DNA from: Diogma glabrata
Lineage: Eukaryota > Arthropoda > Insecta > Diptera > Cylindrotomidae
DNA length: 64,000 nt
NCBI GenBank assembly: GCA_963693315.1
Contig: OY856186.1
Span: 80,357,040-80,421,039 of the forward strand
Reading direction: 5' to 3'
Made by a program: the position numbers and the translations under genes. The notes beneath the pieces are model-generated. The model was not told where the DNA came from. It saw only the letters and a list, made by a program, of their open reading frames with translations, and did no database searches. Below, piece by piece: positions 13,623-24,626 of this stretch. Numbering within the stretch: the stretch's first letter is position 1; each line of letters starts with the position of its first letter.

Positions 13623-14391
13623 TAGGGTTTCTTATTTCCCGTATAAATTCAAATCCCGGGAAGCCGGGACAAAAAATATTAAATTCCCGGGATCCCGGGA
13701 AATCCCGGGAAACGCTTAAAAGCTAGATTTTTCTAATTGGGTGGTAGAAAAATGCGTAAAATTAAAACAGCACAAAAAATGCGCTATTGATTTTTAAATT
13801 TAAATTCTTTTTAATTAAAAAAACTTTCAAAAATTAAATAAAAAAGAATACATAAAAACAAAACAAAAATAAATTCATAATACTAATTTTTAAACAATTT
13901 TTCAAAAAACTAGGTTGTCAATGGCGCCATCACTCAATTTTGTCCGAATTTTCGTGACCAAACGTCCATTGAACCATCCATTGAGCACCATCCGTCCAAG
14001 AGAACCATTAAACATAAATTAAGAGAAATGAAGCGCAAGTCTTAGGTAGATTTCTCAGAAAAATCTACCTATTTTAAGTTTTATTGGTTATAATTTGTTG
14101 TGTTTATATGTGTAAAAAAAACCATACAAAAAAACCATGATACCATATGTGTCAAAAAAACATTTTCCTAATTTTGAACGAAATTAATTTCTACAGAGAG
14201 AAAAGAATTAAAAACTACTCGATTTTCGAGTGAGAAAACTTTTAATATCTTTGAAAAAAGTACAAAAAAATGTTAATAAAAATTAGCGGAATACCCGGGA
14301 TCCCGGGATGAAATCCCGGGAAAACGGGATGAAAATTTACCCTCGGGATCCCGGGAAAACGGGATCCCGGGATCCCGTTTGAGAAACCCTA
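13623..14391. mobile_element. hAT-type MITE with 8-bp target duplication
   Basis: The element starts TAGGGTTTCT and ends GAGAAACCCTA. It is flanked by identical octamers ACTAATAT at 13615-13622 and 14392-14399. An 8-bp duplication with TAGGG-type termini is the signature of hAT transposons. Both subterminal regions are dense in the palindromic motif TCCCGGGATCCCGGGA, so each end can fold strongly and may present repeated transposase-binding sites. The interior is AT-rich with no coding frame. It sits inside the larger inverted-repeat element, so it is the younger insertion. Confidence 0.8.
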
Positions 14392-14676
14392 ACTAATATA
14401 TATAAATAATATAGCGTTTCAATATGACTAGGTATCAAGATGGATTTTTTGACAGTCAAAAACTTCTACATAACATTGAACTGAAGTTTTACATTTAATA
14501 AATACCCAATAGATTGTTGTGGTGAATTTTAGAAAATATTCAATAAATTATTGTGGTGAATTTGTGCAACTTTTTTATCTTTCTCAGTTCTCACCAGGAA
14601 TTAGTTTTGCTATATATTTACTGTAACTATTATTTATTATGGACTTCAATTATCGGAACTTAAGGTATCGCCATAG

Positions 14677-15879
14677 ATTCATATGGCTTCTTGACCTTTT
14701 TACGGAGGATATTTTCCGAGACAGTGGCCAATGAAATGGGTTGTTATTGTAGTTGATACTTACTTGTTGAGTTAGAAGAGATCAGTTCAAGTAAGCCAAA
14801 AACCTTTTCATTGGCAGAGCTGCCCATAAAATGGATTTATTTTATATACCGTAAGCTTACGTCGAAATAATTTTATTAGATTAGTCTCTGTTACCTAATT
14901 GTCTTGGTTGACCAGCAACCTCATTTCATTTGTTTGCACGATCAAACACTCACCCATCTACAAAAATAATCCTACAGTTTTTACATATTTCTACATAAAC
15001 TGGATTACCCAGCTATGTTGTCTGAAACGAAACATATCCTAAGGCTTACCATATATGCAATCATGTAAATATGGTCTGTTAGTAGCTGCCCCATTGGAGT
15101 GCACATCCATCAGTTTACAGGGTATCTTCTTTGTGAGTTGATTATTCAAATAGTTATTAAACGAAACGTCGAAAAAGTTTAAAATTATATTCCTGAACAC
15201 GAGATGCTTCAATCATTTTTCGTTTTCATGCTGCATTTATAACAAATATCTCTGCCTGTTTAAAAGATTTTAAAAGATATCCAGTCTATTGGACTCGCTA
15301 CTTGATGCCCAACTAGCTTTACATCAATTCATTTTCACTTAATTTATTACTCTGTGCTATTTTTGAAAGAAAATTAGAGGTACTCTAATATCTCTCGTGA
15401 TGGACAAACCTTTCAAATGTTCATCTAGATTTCACAATAACTTTTGACTACTTCGCCCACAAACCTGGTAATGGTCGTATGACTGAATCTTTTTGTATCC
15501 CTAAGGGCTGTATCCCTGTTCAAACTTATCATGGGCGCTGTCTTGCCTTGATGTTTCTTGTTGTTGTCTTGTACTAATGTGGTGTTAACAATTAGAACAA
15601 GAGTGAAGTTGCTCAAATTCCTTAGGTTGATAAGCAAAAGTTGTTTCGTTTAGAAGCGTTAATCGTTAGCACATGATACTCCACCGTTATAACCCAATGT
15701 TAAAAGATTGCTAGTAGACTGTCTTTGTATATTATTCTCAGATTTTGTTTCTGTTAATAAAAACCCCTCCAAACTAACTTAAAATATTTTTGTTACCTCG
15801 TGCTCTGTACATATGACATACCATCGTAAAAACTAAGTTTCTGTGATTTGAGATCAAGCCGTTCGCACATTTACTCAGA
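14677..15879. other. Intron sequence, nothing recognised
   Basis: Base composition is more balanced than the surroundings, but there is no convincing coding frame on either strand and no known repeat family that I can identify. Confidence 0.45.
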
Positions 15880-17250
15880 CGTAAATTACATACTCAAAAA
15901 TCTTCGAAAACTAATAAATCTATCGAAACTTCTCAAAATTTTATCCCAATTTCTCCACACACAAAAAATCTGAAACCATCACATGAGAAACATTTAACCT
16001 TTTCAAACGTGCATTAATTAAAATTTCCAATAAGCAAACCAATTTTAATTTTCAAGCGACTATCTTATAATCGAAAAAGTTTTGAACATTAATTAACCAG
16101 CCCAAAATTCTCAAAAGTTTAACTCGACTTTTCCACACACAAAAAATCTGGTAAAATAAACCGTTTCCAATTAATTGCATTGCTTGTTTGGCCAGAAATC
16201 GTGGCAACAAACAATTTTCAGTCTACAAACGCCTACCACATCATCAACATACGCTCAAAAACTAATTATTTTACCAAAGTTCTACAAATTTTATCTCAAT
16301 TTTTCCACACACAAAAACCTGGAAACATCCACATGAGCTACATTAAACTGTTTTCAACTCCACATCCCATTTATCATAACTTCCAGCCAGCTAATTAATT
16401 TCAGTCTACACGCGTTTATCTTATCATCAACATAACCTCGAAATCTAATTAATTTTACCAAAGTTCTCAAAATTTTAGCCCAATTTCTCCCCACACACAC
16501 ACACAAAATGTGAAACAGTCACATATAGAACATTATACCTTTCCTTACTACATTCTTCAATTACAATTGCCAAAAACCAAACCAATTTTAGTCTTCAAGC
16601 GACTATTTTACAATCAAAAAAACCTTGAAAACTAATTAATTTACCCAAAATTCTAAAAATTTTAATTCGAATTTTTCTACGCACAAAAAATCTAGCAAAA
16701 TCATGTTAAGTAAATTTAACTTTCTCCAATCTCTTGCATTAACCTAAATTTCCGGTTGGTAAACAGTTTTCAGTCTACACGTGTCTACATCAGCGAAATA
16801 TCCTCAAAAACTAATTAAATTCTTCAAAGTTCTTAAAATATTATCTCAATTTCTCCACACACAAAAAAATCTGGAAAAACTACATGAAGTACCATTTAAT
16901 CAATTTCTGCCTACAAGCTTCTATCTCATCATCGAACTATCTTTAAGAACTAATTAATTTTACCAAAGATTTTAAAATTTTATCTCAATTTTTACAAACA
17001 AAAAAAATGTGGAAAAAGTACATTAACTCCAATGAATTTTTTCCCAACTATGTACGTGTATTAACCACAATTTCTGGCCAACAACTCTATCTCATCATCG
17101 AAAACTTCTCGAAAACTTATTCATTTGCCCAAAATTCTGAAAATCTTACTTAATTTCCACACAAAAAATTCAGGAAAACTGCATAAATTACATTGAAACC
17201 TTTTCAATTACGTACATTAATTACCATTTCCATACAGCAAACCAATATTA
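15880..17250. repeat. Tandem satellite, unit about 180 bp, eight diverged copies
   Basis: A module containing AAAACTAATTAATTTTACC, then TTCTCAAAATTTTAT, then TTTCCACACACAAAAAA recurs about eight times, beginning near 15905, 16083, 16255, 16437, 16624, 16802, 16942 and 17107. Spacing is mostly 174-184 bp, with two shorter units of about 140 and 165. Copies differ by many substitutions, so the array is old. No coding capacity. The unit length is in the range common for insect satellite monomers. Confidence 0.85.
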
Positions 17251-18649
17251 GTCTACTAGCGTCTGAGCTATCGATTTACTAACGAAATACCGATAATTCA
17301 AATAGAACGTTGCTAATGCGTTAATAATCTACTTCTTTTTCTCTAACTGTTGCTCTTTTTCTCTAACTTTTTCTCTACCTGTTGACTGTATCGAAATTTG
17401 GTACGTATAACCAAGGCTTTTCTTTGGAAAGGTTGTCTTAATTTTAAAACTCGATAATCCTCTTTTATTCCTTACTAAGATTTTAAATGGTTTAGCAAGC
17501 CATTACTTTTACTTGGACGTGGAGAAAAATTGTGCAAGCAGCTCATTTATTATATCGGCAAGGTAACTTCTCTCTACTCTCGTATTGTTGATTCAAGTCA
17601 TTCTCGGTATCTTTCGTTATTCGTTTTTTGATTCTACTATATATATTAATATACTGTATTCGGTAACACGGTTTATCAAACTCCTCATTGTGCACCAGCT
17701 GTTGTAGCACCTAAACTGATTTTGTTATTCTTGGGCTAGGCTTCAGTTATGCTATTTTGCCTGTTCAGAGTATTCGTTACCGATTTTCAATAAACCGCAA
17801 TTCGTTTCGTGTATTAGAACAAGGTAGTTTAAAGGTTTGACAATCATATACAGCTATTGACTATATATAATTTAATGGCGCCTATAATGTCAAAAACCAA
17901 AATTTCAGTTTTGAGGTTATAAAACGAAAAGTCAAGAATATGAATTTTTATTTCAACTTTTAACTTCATGATAAAACATTAATAGGATTAAAATACGTAG
18001 AAACAAGATATGTAGTTTTTAATGTAGCCTCTCCTAAATATCTATCACTCACCAAATTTGTAATTGTTAGTTTCACAAAAGTAAACCATTAATTAATTTG
18101 TTACTAGAACAAATAATAGTAAATTTAAGTAGAACAAAACATATGTTAATAGTAAATCCAATTTCACGACCATTAGTACCATTACGACAATCGATGAACT
18201 ACATAACATAATATTATTTACTATATATTATTATTTCATTATTTCATGTAAAAACTTAGTTTTATTTTATGCTTTTATTATTTTTCATTACAAAAACATT
18301 ACGTGGTTAAGATATGCTTTATATGTTATATCGACGCTGAGTTCATTTTAACATGCTTTGAGTTAAAAACGTATATTAGGTAATTGAAGGTGTTATAATC
18401 GAATATTTTAATTAATGAGTTCTGCGTTAATATTGAAACGAAAATATTCGAATTGTCTTGAACATAATTGTTGAATTTTATTATGGTATCTATAAAAATA
18501 AAGTTGCTTGAAATTTAAACAAGAAATTTGTTCAATGAAACTTTGAACTTATTGACGAGCTCAAATATCAACGTTCTTTTAAGAACGCTTTTTCAGTTTT
18601 GAACTTACTAGAGTTTTGAAATAGCAACAAATTAATTTACATAGGTGGT
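17251..18649. other. Intron sequence, nothing recognised
   Basis: AT-rich DNA without a recognisable repeat or coding frame. It leads into the decayed LINE. Confidence 0.45.
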
Positions 18650-19660
18650 GAAACGTACGTTATCGCATTAGACATCTCAAAAGCATTTGATTGAATCTGG
18701 CATCCGAGCTTGATCAACAAGCTCGTTGCGTACGGTTTTCATTCCGCAGTCGTGAAGTTGATTCAAAATTTTCTGTCTAACTGATACATCTCGGTATCTA
18801 TAGATGGCTTTTCTTCCTGAGTCTAAATTAATAACCTCTGGTGTACCCCAAGGTTCAGTTTTATCTCCCACTTTATTTTTAATTTATACCAACGAACTGT
18901 TGCAAATCACCAGTTACCCAATAAATAGTTTTGCAGATTTGCAGATGATAGTATACTCCACAAGTCATTCGTCCCCTATCTTCAAAGAGTAAAATGCATG
19001 AACGAATAAATCCCGCCCGGAGAGACGCTGCCATAAATGTAAACGAGTACCTAAAAAACGTCGCCGATTGGGGTGACAAAAATTTGCTCAAGTTTACTTC
19101 CAAGCTATTGATTGTTTCCAGATCAAAGGCCGAGTTTCCAATTCAATCAATTATTCCACATTTATAAGTTCTATATTCGTCCCTGTATGAAGTATTGTTG
19201 TCAAGTTTGGGGCGCTGCATCTGTTACGATCCTAGCTCTTTTGGACTCTGTTCAAAAACGTACTATACGAATTGTTGGTGATCGAAATTTACCATTAAAT
19301 CTTGATTCCCTATAACATCATCGCACTGATGCTGATCTTGTTGTTTTTTATAAATATCATCACCAGCAGTACTCGGATGAAATCAGATCCATAATACATC
19401 AGACATATTCTTTTCCCCCGTTTAACTCGTCAATCGGTTTGTGCAACCAGTCAAACTGTCGAGGTTACTCACTGTCATAGTAACAAAATGCAAAGGGATT
19501 TCTTTGTGCGTACATCGTACAAATGGAATGCTTTGCCCGAACCAATAGATTCAAGTGCCTTCAATCCACAAAAATTTAGGAAAAGCGTCCACCAACACCT
19601 CAAGACACATGTTGTTGTGGGACCATGTGTTGTTGTGACACATTTTGTAATTCCTACAAC
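18650..19660 (+). pseudogene. Decayed non-LTR (LINE) reverse transcriptase
   Basis: Conceptual reading in shifting frames gives reverse-transcriptase landmarks in the right order. IALDISKAFD (RT motif A) is near 18665-18695, then a stop. VPQGSVLSPTLFLIY-like motif B sequence is near 18843-18887, FADDS (the catalytic aspartates) is near 18932, and the C-terminal region ends with QRDFFVRTSYKWNALPEP near 19490-19545. Several stops and frameshifts interrupt it and the endonuclease part is missing, so it is a dead 5'-truncated copy. It has the same orientation as Syt1. A related LINE lies at 39730-41460. I place it in the Jockey/CR1-like group only loosely. Confidence 0.8.
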
Positions 19661-19859
19661 ACAACACTTTTCATAAAAAAAATATTGCGAGGCTGATGCA
19701 TAGGCTGACTTCACCAGAGCTCTGGAAAAATAGTGTTCTGGATATATAATGAGCTAATATCTATAAAATACTTTGATTAAAAGCTAACCAGTATTATGGA
19801 CTTCGTAGTTCTAATAATAAAAATATTAAAGCAGGCAGTAGTATCCCAACAAACATAAA

Positions 19860-21900
19860 TTCTGTTGTACGAAAAAAAGTAAAAAAAAATTTTATCGGAA
19901 GTGACAAAGCGGAAGTTAGGATGTAGAACTGTTGTAAACCGTACTAAATGTGTATGTACCAAATTTTATCCAATTCGATTATCAGGTACAGAAGTTATTG
20001 AGCTTCCAAAATAACAGGTGCTTGGAGGACCCCCCCCCTACCACCTTGTTCACTATCGCTAAAAAAAACTAATCAGTTCCTTGCCATACATATTTGCATC
20101 TTTTTGCAAAGTGTAATCAAAATTACTTAACGAACGAATGTTGTATGCTTCCAACAAACATTGAAACAATAAACAGGTGTTCGGGAGGACCCCACCATTT
20201 ATCCCAATATTGTCCAAAAACTAGTCAATTCTTTGTCATTAAAGTCTTTATCTTTTTTCAAAGTGCCATTAAAATTGATTAATGAATGAAATACAGATAC
20301 AGAACAAACTTTAAAAACAAAGTGTGAAAAGTCAGCAGTTGTATGGAAGACCCCCCGCCACTTTGATCAATGTGTCCCAAAACATGATAATTATCTTCTC
20401 ACACTAATTAAACCCTTTTCCATAAGTTTCATCATAATCACTTCATTATTGTAGGCTGTATTGTGCATAAGGACACTGAAAAAACTTCAAAAATTTGCAA
20501 AAAAAAAATTTACCGGAAATTGGGATGTAGAACTGTTGTAAACTGTACTAAATGCTCATGTACCAAGTTTCATCCAATTCGATTATCAGGTACAGATGTT
20601 ATTGAGCTTTAAAAAAAACAGGTGTGTGGGACACCCCCCACCACTTTGTTCACTATCGCTCAAAAACTAATCAGTTCTTTGCCATACATGTTTGCATCTT
20701 TTTCCAAAGTGTCATCAAAATTCGTTCACGAACGAATGCTGTGTGCTCCCAACAAACATTGAAAAAAGTGTGACACATTAAACAGGTGTTCGGGAGGACC
20801 CCCCCCACTTATTCCAATATTATCCAAAAACTAATCAGTTCTTTGTTACTTAAGTCTCCATCTTTTTCCAAAGTGGTCATTAAAATAAATTAATGAATGA
20901 AGTCTGTATGCTCCCAACAAACTTAAAAAACAAAGTGTGAAAAGTCAGCATTTGTATGGTAGACCCCCCCACCACTTTGATCAATGTGTCCCAAAACATG
21001 ATAATTATCTTTTCACACTAGTTGGAACCCTATTCCATAAGTTTCATTATAATCACTTCATTATTGTAGGCTGTAGTGTGCATAAGGACACTGAAAAAAC
21101 TTCAAAAAAGTACAAAAAAAAATTTTTTACCGGAAGTGAAAAACCGGAAGTTGGGATGCAGAGCTATTGTAAACCGTACTACATACTCATGTACCAAGTT
21201 TCATCCAATTCGCTTATCAGGTACAGATGTTATAGAGCTTTCAAGAAAACAGGTGCTCCAGGGACCCCCCACCACTTTGTTCACTATCGCTCAAAAACTA
21301 ATCAGTTCTTTGTCATACATGTTTGCATCTTTTTCCAAAGTGTCATCAAAATTCATTCACGAATGAATGTTTTATGCTCCCAACAAACATAAAAACTTTG
21401 TGGAAAAAACCACCTGTTGTATGGTGGACCACCCAACCCTTTATCCAATGTGCTCAAAAAGCTCATAAAATCTTTCTCATTATTTATTTTTTATTTAAAA
21501 GCTTTTAGCAATCTTTCATGAAAATCGTTCGGTAATTGTAGGCTACAGTAGGGATAAAAACCTGAAAAAAAAACTTTTTAACCGGAAGTGACAAACCGGA
21601 AGTTGGTATGCAGAAATATTGGAAACAGTACTAAAACCTTATGTACTAAGTTTCAATAAGATCTTAGCCCGGGATCAGAAGTTATTCAAGATTTAAACTT
21701 AGAGGTGTTCGGGAGACCCCCCGCCATTTTGTCCAAATTTGAAATGAATCCAGATCTTATATTTTCAAGTAAACTTGTATCATTTGCCAAAGTTTCATCA
21801 AGATCCTATGGAGAAAACTCACCCACCCACCAGAAATTTTGTAATGTTTTCTGAAATTGGCCATCTCTAAAAATTTGCCACCCTGGGCCGTGCCTCCAGT
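19860..21900. repeat. 610-bp higher-order tandem repeat
   Basis: A unit of about 610 bp is repeated three times or more. Matched landmarks occur at 20020/20630/21250 (CAGGTG then a C-run) and at 19895/20508/21128/21592 (CCGGAA type). Each large unit contains subunits of 155-170 bp that share a C-run followed by CACTTTG-TCAATGT or CACTATCGCTCAAAAAC and a block ending TTTTTCCAAAGTGTCATCA. The order of subunits is A-B-C, A-B-C, then A-C with one lost. Short open frames across it are not conserved between units. Confidence 0.8.
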
Positions 21901-23417
21901 TAGTCCCTTAGTATATCAGGTAAATGAAATTTAAAAAAAAAAAGATACTTCATTTCTAACATGTTCAAATTTTCTATAAGTGGGTGGCGTTTTACTATAA
22001 TCATTGATTTAATAATCAGCCTTAATTGTACGTTAAGCAATATCACATTTTTAAAATGACTATAAAACAATACTGAAAGGGATTATTCTGTTATAGTCTA
22101 AAATGTGGGGTAACGTATAAAAACATTGGCATCCATATAGTTTTAGCATCTTTGCTAATTACATAGGAGGGTGGAATTTTGTAATAAATTTTTTTTCCTG
22201 GGGGGAGTGTTGTTGTGGTAAATAAATTTTGCTAATTTAAGATTTTGAAAATCTGATCACCTTACAGTATAGATGTATGTTTTGTTGTAAATTATTGGCT
22301 CGCTTATTGGTAATTTTTGGAATCTATACCTTTTGACAGGTTTATTCTTTTGTATGGTTTTATATCTAAATGGTAACTGTGTTCTGCTGTAGTCTGCACA
22401 TCGTACCATAGTCAAGCCATAAGAAAATACACGCCATCATTGTTTATGTCTTAGTACTTAAGCGTCCAATGAACTGTTTGTAAATTAAGGGTCCTCGATA
22501 TCAACCGTTTCGAAAACTTTGTATTTGAGAATGGACTGTTCAAAAACAGTTCAAAGCTCTTCATCTTTATCGAACAAATCAAATTCAACAATTCAACAGG
22601 TTCAATGAAAAATTCTTAAAGTAAAAGTTCGTAAAATTATCTTTCGTCATATTTCTTCTTCTTATTTAACTTTCTACAACCACACAGAAAGATTTTTTCA
22701 AAAAAAAATGTTTTAAGTACACAGAAAACTAGTATACTACATTTCCGTTTACCAGTATTTTAAAACAGAAAAATACAAAATTTAGTCAAAAATTTAAACA
22801 CAATAATTCGAAATAACACTATATTTTTTTATTTATGTTATATGTGTAATTAAATTAGCACACTAAAACTTAAATTTATATATAAATAAAACGCTAATTT
22901 AATTATACGTATAACCTTAAATTAAAAAACTTTAAAATTAACGTTTTTTTTAATTGGCTTGAAATTTGATAAAATAAAAACTAAAATGAAACATTTATAA
23001 GACGAAAGTCCGATTGTGCTAATCTGTACGAAAACAACTCAGACATGGTTTGAATTGGTTTAAAATCGAATTGGATAAAAAATTTCAAAAATGTATATAC
23101 CTAAATAACTCAAACTGTATTATTGAATTTATCTCAAAATTCACAAATATTGCAATTAAGTTTGTAAAAATTTTCTTTGCCATTATTGAGTTGATTGGGA
23201 ATTATGGATTATCATACTCGGACTATAAACAACCACTGTCTTTATCTTACATTTGTTTCCTGTCTTCTTGTTACAATTAAAATAACAAGATAAAATAATG
23301 CGACGCCTATAATGGTTTAATATAATAACATAAATAGCTTTTTATAATAAATATAATAAGAAATTAACTAATATGAATTCATTTTATATATTTTAATGAA
23401 AACGTCAAAATTTCTAG
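21901..23417. other. 3' part of large Syt1 intron
   Basis: AT-rich DNA with no gene. It ends with the acceptor TTTCTAG at 23411-23417. Confidence 0.5.
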
Positions 23418-23615
23418 AAAGTACAATTAGTTGTCACAGTAGTTGATTATGATAGAATTGGAACATCAGAACCGATTGGAAAAGTTATTCTTGGATATAA
23501 TGCAACCGGAACAGAATTACGTCATTGGTCCGATATGCTAGCATCACCAAGAAGACCAATTGCCCAATGGCATACACTCAAAGATCCAGAGGATGGTGAA
23601 GGAAAGAAAGATTAA
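23418..23615 (+). CDS. Syt1: Synaptotagmin 1, terminal C2B exon with stop
   Basis: Sixty-five codons plus TAA. They start [19 protein letters not shown], which holds Ca2+-binding loop 3 with aspartates in DYD, and continue through [19 protein letters not shown] and [13 protein letters not shown] to the tail [14 protein letters not shown] and the C-terminal WHTL motif (needed for vesicle docking in the family) are both intact. The acceptor CTAG precedes 23418 and the exon joins the 12237 donor in phase 0, completing the C2B domain. The tail and the KVQL/GYNATG residues differ from the Drosophila terminal exon as I remember it, which suggests this is one of two alternative terminal exons. A strong donor-like GTAAGT sits 11 bp after the stop. 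Confidence 0.95.
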   Translation, partial: KVQLVVTVVDYDRIGTSEPIGKVILGYNATGTELRHWSDMLASPRRPIAQWHTLKDPEDGEGKKD

Positions 23616-23625
23616 AATGTTACAT

Positions 23626-23631
23626 GTAAGT
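23626..23631 (+). promoter_or_regulatory. Candidate splice donor just after Syt1 stop
   Basis: TACAT|GTAAGTATG lies 11 bases downstream of the TAA and matches the metazoan donor consensus well. It could start an intron in the 3' UTR. This is sequence-only evidence and chance donors are common. Confidence 0.4.
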
Positions 23632-24201
23632 ATGCAAACATAGCTTTTCATTTTTTGTTAAAATCGCATCAGTTGTTTTAGTTACCCAAATCGTTTTTTA
23701 TTAATTTTTGTGTCAGTTTATGATAGTTCAGTTAAATCAAGGCATCTATTTCTCTAATTGTCACATGTGCCATCATCAGATATGATCAAATTCTGTTTAA
23801 CACTCTATTTGATCACTCGTGGCACTATATATGTATAGCGGAGTGTTAGCTTCAGTCTTAGGACCTTTAACTGTTATGCTGAGTTGCGTTTGAGTGTCCA
23901 GCAGATGAGTGAGGCTGCTAGTGGCGTTGAGCTTAGTTGTTCAATGCTGGAGATGATGATCTCGTGGTTTGGCAGTTTGAATATATTTGAACGCAAAACA
24001 TGCAAATGTACAATTGACGTTGATTTAACTGCCGGATCAATACTTCCAAAAATAACACTTCGTGTAATTTATCTTTTGTGAAAAGTTCTTTTAAATGGAA
24101 ATTATTCCTCTAGAATTCATACAAATAAGCAGCCGCAGTCCAAACAAGCATAGAACTATTAAACGATCTTCTACTTTCACGCATTTCTAGCCCATAAATC
24201 A
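23632..24201. other. Syt1 3' flank or 3'-UTR intron, nothing else recognised
   Basis: No clear polyadenylation signal AATAAA was seen close behind the stop codon. An open stretch at 23884-24081 has no recognisable domain. Confidence 0.4.
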
Positions 24202-24209
24202 ATTTATAC

Positions 24210-24618
24210 CAGGGTTGCCACGTTTTAAAAGTGTCGTTGATAAAACTCGTTGGGTTAGTGCCGCTTCATTTTTCAGTTGAAAAAATAAAATGTTTTAAAA
24301 AAAAATAGGTTTCTGTTTGGTGTAAGTAAGTATGAATGTAGAGGCGTTATTTTTGTAATTCTAATTTATAGGCGTTATTTCTGTAATGCTAGTTACAAAT
24401 TTAATATAAGTAAAGGAGCAATAGCAATCACGATTATGTACTTATATTGCAAATGGTTATTGAGAGAAATAGGTAGCAAAAAAATCTATTTTGTTCAGTG
24501 TAAGATATTGTATTACAGTTTGCTTAAAGTAGGACATTTTTATAGTAAAGGAGAACGGAGGACATTCCTGATCCAAAGGAGGAATGTCCTACCGAGAGGA
24601 AGACATGTGGCAACCCTA
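24210..24618. mobile_element. hAT-type MITE with 8-bp target duplication
   Basis: The termini are CAGGGTTGCCACGT and its near-perfect inverse ACATGTGGCAACCCTA. The flanks are identical octamers ATTTATAC at 24202-24209 and 24619-24626. This is a textbook hAT footprint. The internal right half holds a GGAGGACATTCC-type self-complementary stretch. No transposase is encoded. A region at 37615-37700 shares GTCCTCC/GGAAGGAC-type sequence and may be a fragment of a related element. Confidence 0.8.
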
Positions 24619-24626
24619 ATTTATAC

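Larger units (their letters stand above)
12653..14676. mobile_element. Inverted-repeat element, about 2.0 kb
   Basis: Arms of about 200-240 bp face each other: 12653-12855 and 14432-14676. Landmarks shared in inverse orientation are TTCCGATAATTC, a TTTACTG...TTTATT block, and CCATCTTGATAC at the inner ends. The interior carries a 200-bp tandem duplication and a nested 769-bp hAT MITE. No transposase frame was seen. This is most likely an old non-autonomous DNA transposon; it could also be two inverted copies of an unrelated repeat. A target duplication was not resolved. Confidence 0.6.
12238..23417 (+). other. Syt1 intron, about 11.2 kb, repeat-filled
   Basis: Starts with GTATGC and ends with TTTCTAG. 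It contains a 2.0-kb inverted-repeat element with a nested hAT MITE, a tandem satellite of about 180 bp, a same-strand decayed LINE, and a 610-bp higher-order repeat, each listed separately. I saw no additional synaptotagmin exon in it. Confidence 0.8.

Noticed and set aside
20937..21508. Open frames of 96-151 codons on the + strand
   Set aside because: They lie in the 610-bp repeat and are not kept open between units.
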